DNA of 64,000 nt from VXNF01 sp964291305. Lineage in GTDB: Bacteria > Actinomycetota > Acidimicrobiia > Acidimicrobiales > CATQHL01. The position numbers and the translations under genes are program-made. Location: assembly GCA_964291305.2 (NCBI GenBank), contig OZ219783.1, positions 62,001 through 126,000 of the forward strand, read 5' to 3'. The notes beneath the pieces are model-generated. The model was not told where the DNA came from and did not search any database. It saw only the letters and a program-made list of their open reading frames with translations. This document shows positions 17,210 to 25,667 of this stretch, piece by piece (the stretch's first letter is position 1; the number at the start of each line of letters is the position of its first letter).

Positions 17210-18055
17210 TCAGCCTGGGCCGACCACGTAAGTAACGCCGATTACACCTTGTCCTGCGTGCGTCCCAATCACTGGCCCAATCCAGCCGGTGCGGACCTTG
17301 TCCATATCGAAGGACTCAGCGAGCAATTCCAGAAAATCGTCCATGTCCTCAGCGGCACCATGACCAACGCAGAGGTGTGTGACGGGCTCATCGGCAAGTA
17401 TTTGATCTCGCAGCCAGATAAATGAGCGGCGCCGAGTGCGGGTTCGCGCCGCTTCTTCGACTCGACCAGTGCTGACATCCACTATGGGCTTGATCGACAA
17501 CACAGAGCCCAGCATGGCCTTAGCTCCCCCCACCCGGCCGCTCTTGCGGAGGTTCTCCATGGTGTCGATAGTGCCGAACATACGGGTCCTCTGGGCCATG
17601 TCAAGGCATAGCGCCTCGACGTCGTCAAGACTGGCGCCGTCGCCTGCGGCCTGCGCCGCTTCCAGCACGATCGAACCCAGCCCGCTGGTCAGCGAGAGCG
17701 AGTTCACACAGCGGACTTCCACTAGGTCAGCTACCGCGGCAGCGGCTGTGCGGGCGGCCTCCCCTGTAGCAGAGAGTTCGTAGGAGAGGTTGACTGCGAC
17801 AATTCCGCTGGCACCGTCAGCCGCGAGCGATCGGAATACTTCCTCGAAGCGGCCCGGCGAAGGCGCTGCAGTGGTGGGCAATCCCTCGGAGGCCGCCATG
17901 CGAGCGTAAAAGTCCTCTGGCGATAGTTCTTCCCGGTCCACCAGCGGCGTATTGCCGAAAGTGATAATGAGCGGAACGACGGCTATGCCCCACTGTTCGG
18001 TCAAGGCGTGCTCTAGGTCGCAGGCGCTGTCGGTCACGATGCGGACGTTGCTCAT
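17210..18055 (-). CDS. DegV family fatty-acid-binding protein
   Basis: DegV/FakB-type protein of 281 aa. It opens VRIVTDSACDLEHALTEQWG, has the SQPS-equivalent LPTTAAPSPGRFEEVF, the family LRKSGRVGGAKAMLGSVLSI stretch and a C-terminal VIGTHAGQGVIGVTYV. Family members bind a fatty acid and present it to a kinase; no partner kinase is nearby. It starts head-to-head with the deacetylase gene. Confidence 0.9.
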   Translation of the reverse strand: MSNVRIVTDSACDLEHALTEQWGIAVVPLIITFGNTPLVDREELSPEDFYARMAASEGLPTTAAPSPGRFEEVFRSLAADGASGIVAVNLSYELSATGEAARTAAAAVADLVEVRCVNSLSLTSGLGSIVLEAAQAAGDGASLDDVEALCLDMAQRTRMFGTIDTMENLRKSGRVGGAKAMLGSVLSIKPIVDVSTGRVEEAARTRTRRRSFIWLRDQILADEPVTHLCVGHGAAEDMDDFLELLAESFDMDKVRTGWIGPVIGTHAGQGVIGVTYVVGPG

Positions 18056-18120
18056 GATTGACCCCCTCGGCGGGTTCTCGCGGCGATGTTCTCAACCCGA
18101 CCCTAATAGGCGTTACGGGG

Positions 18121-19164
18121 ATGGAAGCCGCAGAAGCCCGCTGGATTAGGCTCGCTGTGGTGTCAGTCTTGTACCTTGCCGACGAGCGCTGCCTCGACCA
18201 CAACCCCGGTCGAGGCCACCCCGAGCGTCCCCGACGGGTCGACTTTGTTCGCCAGGGTGTGTTTGCCGCTGGATTAGGTGAAGCGCTGATTGAGTGCGCT
18301 CCGGTCGAGGCAACTGCCGACGACCTGCGCATGGTGCACAGCGCCCACCTTGTGGAGCGCGCTAAGGCGCTAGCCGACGCAGGTGGTGGGGCTCTGGATC
18401 CGGACACAACTATGAGCGCCGGCTCGGTCGGCGCGGCTCGGTCAGCGGTTGGGGCGGGCCTCACTGCGCTGGTAGAGCTGCAGGCCGGTCGAGCCGCGGC
18501 GGCCTTTTGTGCAGTGCGCCCGCCCGGTCATCACGCCACGGCAGAGCGCTCTATGGGTTTCTGCTTGTTCAACAACGTGGCTGTAGCTGCCGCTCGCTTG
18601 CTTGAGCAGGGCGAACGCGTATTGATCGTGGACTACGATGCTCACCACGGCAATGGCACGCAGGACATCTTCTATGAATCACCCGACGTGCTGTATGTGT
18701 CACTGCACCAGTTCCCCGCCTATCCAGGCACCGGCGAGCTGTCGGAGATGGGGGCCGGCGACGGGTGTGGCACGACGCTCAACATTCCCTTCCCCCCGGG
18801 GGCCACTGGCGATGTTTACCTGCGGGCCTTCGAGGAGGTCGTGGCTCCGGTAGCCAGCCGTTTCGCGCCAACCTGGGTGCTGCTCTCGGCTGGCTTTGAC
18901 GCCCACCGGGCTGACCCTCTGACGCTGCTAGGTCTAAGCGCCGGCGATTTCGCCGATCTCACGGCGAGGGTGCGCGGTTTAGCGCCGCCGGGGCGTCTCG
19001 TGGCGTTCCTCGAAGGGGGTTACAACCTTGCTGCTTTAGCGGCTAGTTCGGCGGCGTGCGTTGCCGCCTTGGCAGGTGTTCAGTACCGCCCCGAGCCGGT
19101 TACCTCAGGCGGTCCGGGCACCGGCGTCGTAGATCAGGCGGCCCGTTTGCATCTGGCGGGCTGA
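18121..19164 (+). CDS. histone deacetylase superfamily (AcuC/acetylpolyamine-type) enzyme
   Basis: Zinc-dependent deacetylase-fold enzyme (347 aa). Motifs in order are LDHNPGRGHPERPRR, RPPGHHATAERSMGFCLFNN, the metal ligands in VDYDAHHGNGTQDIFY, SLHQFPAYPGTG, SAGFDAHRADPL and LEGGYNL. The tandem His, the Asp/His metal site and the distal Asp are all present, so it should be active. The substrate cannot be told: acetyl-CoA synthetase (AcuC), acetylpolyamine and others share these motifs. I chose the ATG at 18121; an upstream ATG-like start only adds shadow sequence. Confidence 0.88.
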   Translation: MEAAEARWIRLAVVSVLYLADERCLDHNPGRGHPERPRRVDFVRQGVFAAGLGEALIECAPVEATADDLRMVHSAHLVERAKALADAGGGALDPDTTMSAGSVGAARSAVGAGLTALVELQAGRAAAAFCAVRPPGHHATAERSMGFCLFNNVAVAAARLLEQGERVLIVDYDAHHGNGTQDIFYESPDVLYVSLHQFPAYPGTGELSEMGAGDGCGTTLNIPFPPGATGDVYLRAFEEVVAPVASRFAPTWVLLSAGFDAHRADPLTLLGLSAGDFADLTARVRGLAPPGRLVAFLEGGYNLAALAASSAACVAALAGVQYRPEPVTSGGPGTGVVDQAARLHLAG

Positions 19165-19194
19165 GTCGCCGGTTGGTGCCTGCTGGGGTTCAAG

Positions 19195-20490
19195 ATGAGC
19201 CTGGAAATGATCCGCAGTGCTGCTGGCCGGTTGGCTCCGTGGGGCCGCCGATTCGCGGAATCTGGCGGCTGGCGGCTCTATGTGGTGGGTGGAGCGGTTC
19301 GAAGCCTCCTCGCTGGCACCGCGTTAGGCGACGACGACGAGTTGGACATGACCACTGATGCCCCTCCTGAGGTGGTGTGGCGGATTCTCAGTGACTGGGT
19401 TGACAGCATCTGGGACCAGGGTCAACGGTTCGGCACCGTGGGATGTCGGAGCCAGGGGCGGATCGTGGAGATCACAACTCACCGGGCTGAGGTTTACCCG
19501 GCGGGCTCGCGCCAGCCCGAGGTGAGTTACGGTGACGACCTGCTAGCCGATCTGGTTAGGCGCGATTTCACTATTGGAGCCATGGCGTTCCAACTTCCCG
19601 TCGAAGCAGCCGCAGCGACGAAAGTGGAGCTGATCGATCCGTTCGGGGGCCGCAAAGACCTGGCATGCGGCCGTCTTCGTACACCCCGCGCTGCGGAACT
19701 CTCCTTCGGTGAGGATCCCCTGCGGATGCTCCGCGCCGCCAGATTCGTAGCCACCCTAGGTTTGGTGGCCGAGTCGGAGCTGGAGCAAGCCATGAGTCAG
19801 CTCCGCGGTCGCCTAGAGATCGTTTCGCGGGAGCGTTGCGCGCGCGAGCTGGCGCTGTTGCTAGCCGCCGAGGTGCCGGGCGCGGGTATCGACCTCCTGG
19901 CGCGGACGGGTGTTCTGTTCGAGCTGATACCCGAACTGACAGCAGCCGGCCAGCCCGAGCGCCGCGCCGGCGGGGCGCTGGCGGACATGGTGGCTGCGAC
20001 TTTGGCGTTGCGACTGGCCGCGCTGCTCTGGCCGGTGGCTGATGTGGCCGCGGTCGCGAGACGTTTACGTTTCCCCGGTTCAGTTGCTCGCTCGTCAGGC
20101 GCGATAGCTGAAGCGGCGCGGGCGCTGCTAGCGGCGGCCGAGGCGCCTTTGGCTGACGCCACAGTGCGGCGTTGGGCGGCGGCAGCCGGTGGGACGGCTG
20201 CTGCGGCGGCACAGCTGGCTACCGCCGCAGCAGCGGGGACTTCGACAGTTGCAGCGTTTGTGGATCGCTGGAGGACGCTGGAGGCGGCTGAAGATTTAGC
20301 CCCACCGCCCCCGCTGCGCGGTAGCGATGTTATGGCGTTGCTTGGTATAGGACCGGGTCCCGCCGTCGGCGCCGCCCTGCGCTACCTGGAGGAGTTGCGC
20401 CTAGCGGTCGGTCCGCTGCAACCAGCGGAGGCCCGTCAACTGCTAAGCCAGTGGTGGGAGAGCGGTAGCGGCTGCCGCCCCAGCCGGTGA
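19195..20490 (+). CDS. CCA-adding enzyme / poly(A) polymerase family nucleotidyltransferase
   Basis: Class II tRNA nucleotidyltransferase family (431 aa). The head domain shows YVVGGAVRSLLAG, the metal motif region DDELDMTTDAPPEVVW, VRRDFTIGAMAF and the ERCARELALLL helix region after EDPLRMLRAARFVATLG. The first carboxylate of the usual DxD is Glu here (E-L-D). The usual HD domain of actinobacterial PcnA is not visible; the C-terminal half is Ala-rich. tRNA-Ala in this window lacks an encoded CCA, so a CCA enzyme is needed. It is transcribed between the deacetylase and DUF5318 genes. Confidence 0.85.
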   Translation: MSLEMIRSAAGRLAPWGRRFAESGGWRLYVVGGAVRSLLAGTALGDDDELDMTTDAPPEVVWRILSDWVDSIWDQGQRFGTVGCRSQGRIVEITTHRAEVYPAGSRQPEVSYGDDLLADLVRRDFTIGAMAFQLPVEAAAATKVELIDPFGGRKDLACGRLRTPRAAELSFGEDPLRMLRAARFVATLGLVAESELEQAMSQLRGRLEIVSRERCARELALLLAAEVPGAGIDLLARTGVLFELIPELTAAGQPERRAGGALADMVAATLALRLAALLWPVADVAAVARRLRFPGSVARSSGAIAEAARALLAAAEAPLADATVRRWAAAAGGTAAAAAQLATAAAAGTSTVAAFVDRWRTLEAAEDLAPPPPLRGSDVMALLGIGPGPAVGAALRYLEELRLAVGPLQPAEARQLLSQWWESGSGCRPSR

Positions 20491-20505
20491 GTACGCTCTA
20501 GAGCG

Positions 20506-20901
20506 GTGACAACGGATTCCGCAGCAGAATATGCCCCCAGCGAGGGGCCCGGGAGGGTGGATTACAGGCTGCTGCGTGAGGCCACGCTGGCGGGAATCCG
20601 CCGTGGCCGCATCAGTCGAACCGATGCCTGCGACGCACAAGCCGAACTTCTGCGTGCGGCTCGGTCTTACAGCGAAGAGACGAATGAGCCTTGCCCAGTG
20701 TGTGGTGACGGGCCTTTAGCCCTTGTCCGCTATGTCTTCGGGCCACGGCTGCCGCCGGGCGGGCGTTGTGTAGCTACGAAAGGTGACTGGGAGCGCATCC
20801 GCCGCCGCAAGGGCGACTTTACCTGCTACGTGGTGGAGGTCTGCCTGGACTGCAGTTGGAATCACCTTCGGTTCCGCTTCGGCATCCAGGGCGCTCGCTG
20901 A
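20506..20901 (+). CDS. DUF5318 family protein
   Basis: Actinobacterial protein of unknown function (131 aa). Recognisable blocks are VDYRLLREATLAGIRRGRIS, RTDACDAQAELLRAARSY, a zinc-ribbon-like CPVCGDG and a later CLDCSWNHL, giving four Cys likely to bind a metal. In mycobacteria the family lies near the ponA1-rpsF region, in keeping with its place here close to rpsF-rpsR-rplI. GTG start 15 bp after the preceding stop. Confidence 0.82.
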   Translation: MTTDSAAEYAPSEGPGRVDYRLLREATLAGIRRGRISRTDACDAQAELLRAARSYSEETNEPCPVCGDGPLALVRYVFGPRLPPGGRCVATKGDWERIRRRKGDFTCYVVEVCLDCSWNHLRFRFGIQGAR

Positions 20902-20915
20902 TCGGCACCCGCGGC

Positions 20916-20934
20916 GGCCAGCACAAAGCTGGCC
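20916..20934 (+). terminator. hairpin between DUF5318 and panB
   Basis: A perfect 7-bp GC-rich stem (GGCCAGC / GCTGGCC) with a 5-nt loop lies 15 bp after the DUF5318 stop. What follows is TGGTTGG rather than a true T run, so termination may be weak or factor-dependent. Confidence 0.4.
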
Positions 20935-21014
20935 TGGTTGGGGTGCCCGAACGCTTCGCTACCCTTGAGCTTCGCCGGCAGCCTTAGTGCGCTGGACGAC
21001 TAAAGGAGGCGCCA

Positions 21015-21866
21015 ATGGGCACTCGTCTCACGGTTCCCGCGGTTCAGGCGCGCAAAGTGCGCTCCGGGCACGCTCCGCTGGTCATGGTGACTGCATATGA
21101 CGCCCCCGGGGCTCGCCTAGCTGATGCCGCGGGCGTTGATCTGCTGTTGGTGGGTGACTCGCTAGCTATGGTGATCCTGGGTCATCCCGACACGCTGAGC
21201 GTCACCGTTGACGAGATGGTTCACCACACCGCCGCAGTGGCCCGTACTTCCCCCGAGGCGCTTGTCGTAGCTGACCTCCCGTGGTTGAGCTACCACGTCT
21301 CGGTAAAGGAGACCATCGCCAACGCGGCTCGGCTCATCCGCGCCGGCGCGCAGGCGGTGAAGCTGGAAGGCGGCACAACCCGGGTTCCGATGGTCGAAGC
21401 CTTGGTGGGAGCCGAGATTCCCGTTATGGGTCACATTGGTTTGACGCCCCAGTCGGTTCACGCGCAAGGCGGATTCCGAGTGCAGGGACGCACTGCCGAG
21501 GCTGCGACTCAGCTGGTCGAGAGCGCTAAGGCGCTCCAGCACAGCGGTTGTTTCGCCTTGGTCTTGGAGGGTGTGCCTGCTGAGGTAGCGATTCTCGTCA
21601 CCGAGGCGGTCGGCGTGCCGACTATCGGTATTGGCGCGGGCATCCACTGTGACGGCCAGGTGCTCGTCTATCACGACCTGCTGGGCCTACAGACCGATCT
21701 GCAGCCACGGTTCGTGCGCCGCTACGCCGACCTGGGCAGCGCCACAGTGGAGGCGCTTGGGCAGTTCGCTGAAGATGTGCGCTCTGGCAAGTTCCCGTCG
21801 CCGGAGGAGTCGTACTCGTTGCCCCCCGAGGCCTCCGCCGCGCTGGGCTGCGGACAGTTCCGATAG
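21015..21866 (+). CDS. panB: 3-methyl-2-oxobutanoate hydroxymethyltransferase
   Basis: First step of pantothenate synthesis, adding a hydroxymethyl group from methylene-THF to 2-oxoisovalerate (283 aa). Signature segments are MVTAYDAPGARLADAAGVD, LLVGDSLAMVILGHPDTLSV, VKLEGGTTRVPMVEALV, MGHIGLTPQSVH and TIGIGAGIHCDGQVLVYHDLLG. The metal-binding Asp residues and the catalytic Glu region are intact. A near-perfect AAAGGAGG precedes the ATG by 6 nt. It appears to be a single-gene unit before rpsF. Confidence 0.96.
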   Translation: MGTRLTVPAVQARKVRSGHAPLVMVTAYDAPGARLADAAGVDLLLVGDSLAMVILGHPDTLSVTVDEMVHHTAAVARTSPEALVVADLPWLSYHVSVKETIANAARLIRAGAQAVKLEGGTTRVPMVEALVGAEIPVMGHIGLTPQSVHAQGGFRVQGRTAEAATQLVESAKALQHSGCFALVLEGVPAEVAILVTEAVGVPTIGIGAGIHCDGQVLVYHDLLGLQTDLQPRFVRRYADLGSATVEALGQFAEDVRSGKFPSPEESYSLPPEASAALGCGQFR

Positions 21867-21947
21867 GGTGAACACAACTGAGAGCCTGCTCCGCCGACCC
21901 GCGGTGGGGCCCTGCAACCGCAGGACCAGAGGAGGTGCCCCATTTCC

Positions 21948-22304
21948 GTGAGGGCCTACGAGTTAATGATCATCTTCCGCGGCGACTTGGCGGAGGACGC
22001 CGTAGAGGAACCACTAGACCGCGCGCTGTCCGGACTCACGTCGTTAGGCGTGGAGCTAGACGACGAGCGAGTCAACCGTTGGCCCAAGCGGCGCTTCGCC
22101 TATGAGATCGACCATCTCCACGAGGGCTACTACGTGGTGATTGAGTTCGTCGCCAGCGGAGTTGACTTGTCGGGCTTCGAGCGCTCGCTCAGGCTGGACG
22201 ATGCTGTGGTTCGCTACAAGCTGATCCGCTTGCCCGCCGCTGAGTCGGCCCGGCGCGGCCTGCTGGCAGCCGAGCCCGATCCTGTAACCACCGCGTCCTC
22301 GTAA
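21948..22304 (+). CDS. rpsF: 30S ribosomal protein S6
   Basis: Small-subunit ribosomal protein (118 aa): VRAYELMIIFRGDL, NRWPKRRFAYEIDHLHEGYY and the final RLDDAVVRYKLIRL are classic S6. It heads rpsF-rpsR-rplI. The GTG at 21948 lies 12 nt from AGAGGAGG; an in-frame ATT at 21942 lies at a better 6-nt spacing, so the real start is slightly uncertain. ssb, usually next, has moved out of this operon. Confidence 0.95.
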   Translation: MRAYELMIIFRGDLAEDAVEEPLDRALSGLTSLGVELDDERVNRWPKRRFAYEIDHLHEGYYVVIEFVASGVDLSGFERSLRLDDAVVRYKLIRLPAAESARRGLLAAEPDPVTTASS

Positions 22305-22322
22305 CCTGCCTCGGAGAAGCCA

Positions 22323-22796
22323 ATGCCTAAACCCCGCCCCCGCGCCAAGCCCCGAGAGAGTGCCCGTAGAGGCAAGAAGAAAGTCAGCGTTCTTACGCAG
22401 AAACGGGTGGAATACATCGATTACAAGGATGTGGAGTTGCTGCGCCGCTTTATGTCCGACCGCGGCAAGATCCGTGCTCGTCGTGTCACTGGGAACGACG
22501 CCCATCAGCAACGCACGGTTGCCCGGGCGATTAAGAACGCTCGCGAGATGGCGTTGCTGCCCTACGCCAACCGAATAACTACCCAGCGCGGCGCCGGGCG
22601 CAGCGGAGGATCGCGGACCGCCGTCGGCGGCCGGCGTGTCGATGGCGCGGCCCCTGGTCCGCCGAGCGTGCCCCCGCCTCAGGCGGCAACACCTGACGAG
22701 GAAGCGGACTTTGAGGACATCGAGCACGATGAGCACGGCGGGAACGTTGAGCACGATGAGCCCCTCGAGAGCTTCGAGCAGGAGGCGGACTCTTGA
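22323..22796 (+). CDS. rpsR: 30S ribosomal protein S18 with long acidic C-terminal tail
   Basis: Small-subunit protein. Residues about 20-85 are S18: YIDYKDVELLRRFMSDRGKI, RARRVTGNDAHQQRTVARAI and KNAREMALLPY. A normal S18 ends there. This one continues for about 70 residues: first Gly/Arg-rich (GAGRSGGSRTAVGGRRVDG), then Pro-rich, then strongly acidic (DEEADFEDIEHDEH and PLESFEQEADS). At 157 aa it is roughly twice the usual length. The tail stays in one frame to the rplI start, which it overlaps as GA-type coupling of 4 bp. Confidence 0.93.
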   Translation: MPKPRPRAKPRESARRGKKKVSVLTQKRVEYIDYKDVELLRRFMSDRGKIRARRVTGNDAHQQRTVARAIKNAREMALLPYANRITTQRGAGRSGGSRTAVGGRRVDGAAPGPPSVPPPQAATPDEEADFEDIEHDEHGGNVEHDEPLESFEQEADS

Positions 22797-23242
22797 AGGT
22801 TGTGTTGCGCGATGAGGTGCCATCTCTGGGCCGGCGGGGCGACATCTGCGAGGTGGCCGACGGGTACGCCCAGAACTACCTAATACCCCGCGGCCTAGCA
22901 ATACGCGCCACCCGGGGCTCCGAACGGGAAGCCGAAGCCATGCGCCGCCGGCGGGAGATAGCCGATGCGGCGATCCTGAGCGAAGCCCAGGAGGTGGCGG
23001 CGCGCTTGGCGGGCTGCAGCATCCGCGTGGTGGCGCGGGCCGGCGAAGCGGGGCGACTCTACGGGTCGGTTAGCGCAGCGAACTTGGTTGAAGCCATCGG
23101 CGAGCAGGAACGTGTGACGCTGCAGCCCGAGATGCTGGAGCTAGCCGAGCCGATCAAGCAGATTGGCAGCTACGCCATTGGGGTGAAGCCGCATCCCGAG
23201 GTGACCACCGAGGTAACTGTTGAGGTTGTAGCTGCAACCTGA
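22793..23242 (+). CDS. rplI: 50S ribosomal protein L9
   Basis: Large-subunit protein (149 aa) with the family signature VLRDEVPSLGRRGDICEVAD, then GYAQNYLIPRGLAI. The long connecting helix (REAEAMRRRREIADAAILSE) and the C-terminal domain ending in HPEVTTEVTVEV are intact. The start codon lies inside the rpsR 3' end. It closes the ribosomal operon. Confidence 0.95.
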   Translation: MKVVLRDEVPSLGRRGDICEVADGYAQNYLIPRGLAIRATRGSEREAEAMRRRREIADAAILSEAQEVAARLAGCSIRVVARAGEAGRLYGSVSAANLVEAIGEQERVTLQPEMLELAEPIKQIGSYAIGVKPHPEVTTEVTVEVVAAT

Positions 23243-23260
23243 CAGGGCGCTCAGAGCCAC

Positions 23261-23289
23261 TAGACTTTCATTGTTTTCTAAGCTATAAT
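23261..23289 (+). promoter_or_regulatory. sigma-70-type promoter in the rplI-ssb gap
   Basis: TAGACT (23261-23266), a 17-nt spacer, then a consensus TATAAT (23284-23289). It starts 18 bp after rplI and points to ssb about 280 bp away. The rest of the 324-bp gap holds the palindrome listed next and no other feature I can name. Confidence 0.5.
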
Positions 23290-23299
23290 GGTGCTCGTT

Positions 23300-23315
23300 G
23301 TCGTACTTGTACGAC
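23300..23315. promoter_or_regulatory. palindromic operator candidate (or terminator hairpin) before ssb
   Basis: GTCGTAC-TT-GTACGAC is a perfect 7+2+7 inverted repeat placed just downstream of the TATAAT box, where a repressor would block initiation. It differs from the actinobacterial LexA box (TCGAAC-N4-GTTCGA) in spacing and sequence. A short GTGTTTTT follows, so an rplI terminator is the alternative reading. Confidence 0.45.
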
Positions 23316-23566
23316 GTGTTTTTGGCGATGTTCGCAGGTCGGGTTGGTTTGTTCACAGCTAGGGTGTCGATTCCCCCCTACCCGTCCACGCTAATTGCCG
23401 GGTCTCTCCACCGGCTTCGGCCGTTTTTCCCCTCATAAATCCTGAGGCATTCCGCAGACGTTCCCCAGTCTTGCCGTGTAAGTATTCGCCGGCTCCACCG
23501 CCGGATTGGAGCTATCTGTCCGAACAACTGTACTAGTATCTACGCAAGCAAGAGAGGAGAAAGCCA

Positions 23567-24022
23567 ATGGCTTTTGGAAATGTTGTAACGATTGTCGGAA
23601 ACACCACCCGTGACCCAGAGTTACGGTTCACGCCCTCGGGCACGCCGGTGTGCACCTTCGGCGTGGCGTGGAACCGCCGCTTCGACCGCGGTGGCGAGCA
23701 AGTGGAGGAGGTTTCCTTCTTTGACGTGACCTGTTGGTCATCTCTGGCAGAGAATGTGGCCGAGTCGATCCCCAAGGGCACACGGGTGCTCGTGTCGGGC
23801 CGCTTGGATCAGCGCTCTTGGGAAACCCCCGACGGCGAAAAGCGGAGCAAAGTGGAGATTGTGGCTGATGAGGTATCACCCAGTCTGCGCTGGGCTTCTG
23901 TCCAGGTCAACCGTAACGAGTTCCGTGAGGGCAACGGCTCAGCCCCCAGGCGGTCTGCTGCCAGTGTCGGAGCGCCCGCGCGAGCTGCAGCGCCAACGTA
24001 CGGCGACGAGGAACCGTTCTAA
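23567..24022 (+). CDS. ssb: single-stranded DNA-binding protein
   Basis: Tetrameric ssDNA-binding protein (151 aa). The OB-fold is plain: GNVVTIVGNTTRDPELRFTP, CTFGVAWNRRFDRG, FFDVTCWSSLAENV and KGTRVLVSGRLDQRSWE. The C-terminus ends EEPF, close to the usual DDIPF partner-binding tip. Shine-Dalgarno AGAGAGGAG precedes the ATG. It stands alone rather than inside rpsF-ssb-rpsR, and has its own long leader. Confidence 0.95.
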   Translation: MAFGNVVTIVGNTTRDPELRFTPSGTPVCTFGVAWNRRFDRGGEQVEEVSFFDVTCWSSLAENVAESIPKGTRVLVSGRLDQRSWETPDGEKRSKVEIVADEVSPSLRWASVQVNRNEFREGNGSAPRRSAASVGAPARAAAPTYGDEEPF

Positions 24023-24220
24023 ACGCCAGTCAGCCGCGGCGCGAGTCTCATAGGGAGATCGCGTCAAACTACCCAGCCGTCCGCGCTCTTTGGGCTGAGA
24101 GGGCGTCTTCGCAGCGCTATACCCTCAATCGGCCGGCTAGCCGGAATCATTTGGCTTTAGGCCCCTTCTTGGTTTTCTAACCTTTGCGGGACTGTCACAC
24201 CCCCGCCACAAACTGAAGCG

Positions 24221-25663
24221 GTGAACATGTCGACCACTTCGAGCACGCTGCACTCTGGGTCCGACGCCTTTCGAGGCGCGGCCGGGGCGCGCCACGGCCG
24301 CGAGGGACGCCCCGAGGGCGCCGCGGCAGCTCGCGTACCGCCGCACGACTTAGCGGCCGAGAGGGCGCTGCTAGGGGCGATGTTGCTAACCGCGGAGGCC
24401 ATTGCCGATGCGGTGGAGTTGACATCCGCAGAGGACTTCTACCGCCCGGCACACGCGCATGTCTTCGACGCCGTCGCCGCGCTGTACGGGTCCGGCGAGC
24501 CGGTTGACAGCGTCACCGTTTCCGCCGAACTTCAGCGGACGGGTTTACTGGAAGCTGTCGGCGGCGCCGGAGCCCTAGTGGAGATGCAGGCCAGCACGCC
24601 GGTGGCAGGCAACGCCTCGTACTACGCCGAACTCGTGGCCAAGAACGCCACGCTGCGGCGCCTCATCGGCGCGGCCGGTGAAGTCTCCGAGTTGGCCTTC
24701 AGCCGCCCGGCGGACATCGACGCAGCGCTAGATCAGGCCGAGGCGATGATCTTTTCGGTGGCCAGCGGAACCTCGGCCTCCACTATGGAGTCTCTGTACG
24801 TCTTGGTCGACAAGGGGGTGGAACATCTAGAGCAGCTTTACCAGCACGGCCAGAGCCTCACCGGCTTGCCGACTGGATTTACTGATCTAGACAACCTGTT
24901 GCTGGGCCTGCAGCCCTCGTCGTTGGCCATCCTCGGCGCCCGCCCGGGTATCGGCAAGACCTCGCTGGCATTAGGCATGGCTGCCGCCGCGGCTATGGAC
25001 GCTAGCCGTCCAGTGTTGTTTTTCTCTCTGGAGATGAGCCATCTGGAGTTAACTCAGCGACTGTTCTGCTCTGAAGCCCAGGTCAGCACGCAGAATATTC
25101 GTTCGGGCCGGCTCAACGACACGGAGTGGACGAAACTCAACGCGGCCGTGGGCAGGCTCGCCGAAGCGCCGTTGTGGATTGACGACAACCCCAACACTAC
25201 GGTGTTGGAGATTCGAGCCAAGGCCCGGCGCAAGCATGCCGACTGGGGAGACCTGGGCCTCGTGGTGGTCGACTACCTGCAGTTGATGGGTGGGCGAACT
25301 AGCGCCGAGAGTCGCCAGGTGGAAGTCAGCGAGATGAGCCGGGGACTGAAGATCCTAGCCCGCGAGTTGAAGTGTCCAGTCGTGGCGCTATCGCAGTTGT
25401 CCCGCGCTCCTGAGAGCCGAGCTGACAAGCGGCCGATGCTGGCCGACTTGCGCGAGTCTGGCGCCATCGAGCAGGACGCTGACGTGGTGATGTTCCTGTA
25501 CCGCGACGAGATGTACAACTCCGACACCAGCGACCGCGGCATCGCCGAACTGCATGTGGCAAAGCACCGAACGGGCCCTACCGGCGTCGTCAAGCTCAGC
25601 TTCCTCCCCCAATACACGCGCTTCGACAACCTCGCTCGGGGGGCCTCAGACGGGGAGTTCTAG
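24221..25663 (+). CDS. dnaB: replicative DNA helicase DnaB
   Basis: Hexameric replicative helicase (480 aa, no intein). The N-terminal domain starts after a variable 40-residue leader at PHDLAAERALLGAMLL. The RecA-like domain has Walker A GARPGIGKTSLAL, FFSLEMSHLELTQRL, Walker B VVVDYLQLM, the ALSQLSRAPESRADKRPMLA segment and RESGAIEQDADVV with the AKHRTGPTG arginine-finger end. The start is GTG 24221 or the ATG two codons on; neither has a strong Shine-Dalgarno. 198 bp separate it from ssb. Confidence 0.96.
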   Translation: MNMSTTSSTLHSGSDAFRGAAGARHGREGRPEGAAAARVPPHDLAAERALLGAMLLTAEAIADAVELTSAEDFYRPAHAHVFDAVAALYGSGEPVDSVTVSAELQRTGLLEAVGGAGALVEMQASTPVAGNASYYAELVAKNATLRRLIGAAGEVSELAFSRPADIDAALDQAEAMIFSVASGTSASTMESLYVLVDKGVEHLEQLYQHGQSLTGLPTGFTDLDNLLLGLQPSSLAILGARPGIGKTSLALGMAAAAAMDASRPVLFFSLEMSHLELTQRLFCSEAQVSTQNIRSGRLNDTEWTKLNAAVGRLAEAPLWIDDNPNTTVLEIRAKARRKHADWGDLGLVVVDYLQLMGGRTSAESRQVEVSEMSRGLKILARELKCPVVALSQLSRAPESRADKRPMLADLRESGAIEQDADVVMFLYRDEMYNSDTSDRGIAELHVAKHRTGPTGVVKLSFLPQYTRFDNLARGASDGEF

Positions 25664-25667
25664 ACTC

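Noticed and set aside
19571..20212. 213-aa minus-strand ORF over the nucleotidyltransferase gene
   Set aside because: Pro/Arg-rich shadow of an Ala-rich gene.
22056..22901. 281-aa minus-strand ORF spanning rpsF-rpsR-rplI
   Set aside because: It is antisense to three ribosomal protein genes and has no motif; the open frame comes from GC-rich codon bias.
24133..24144. CCGGCTAGCCGG palindrome as a dnaB operator or terminator
   Set aside because: It has no loop or T run, and short GC palindromes are expected by chance in this composition.
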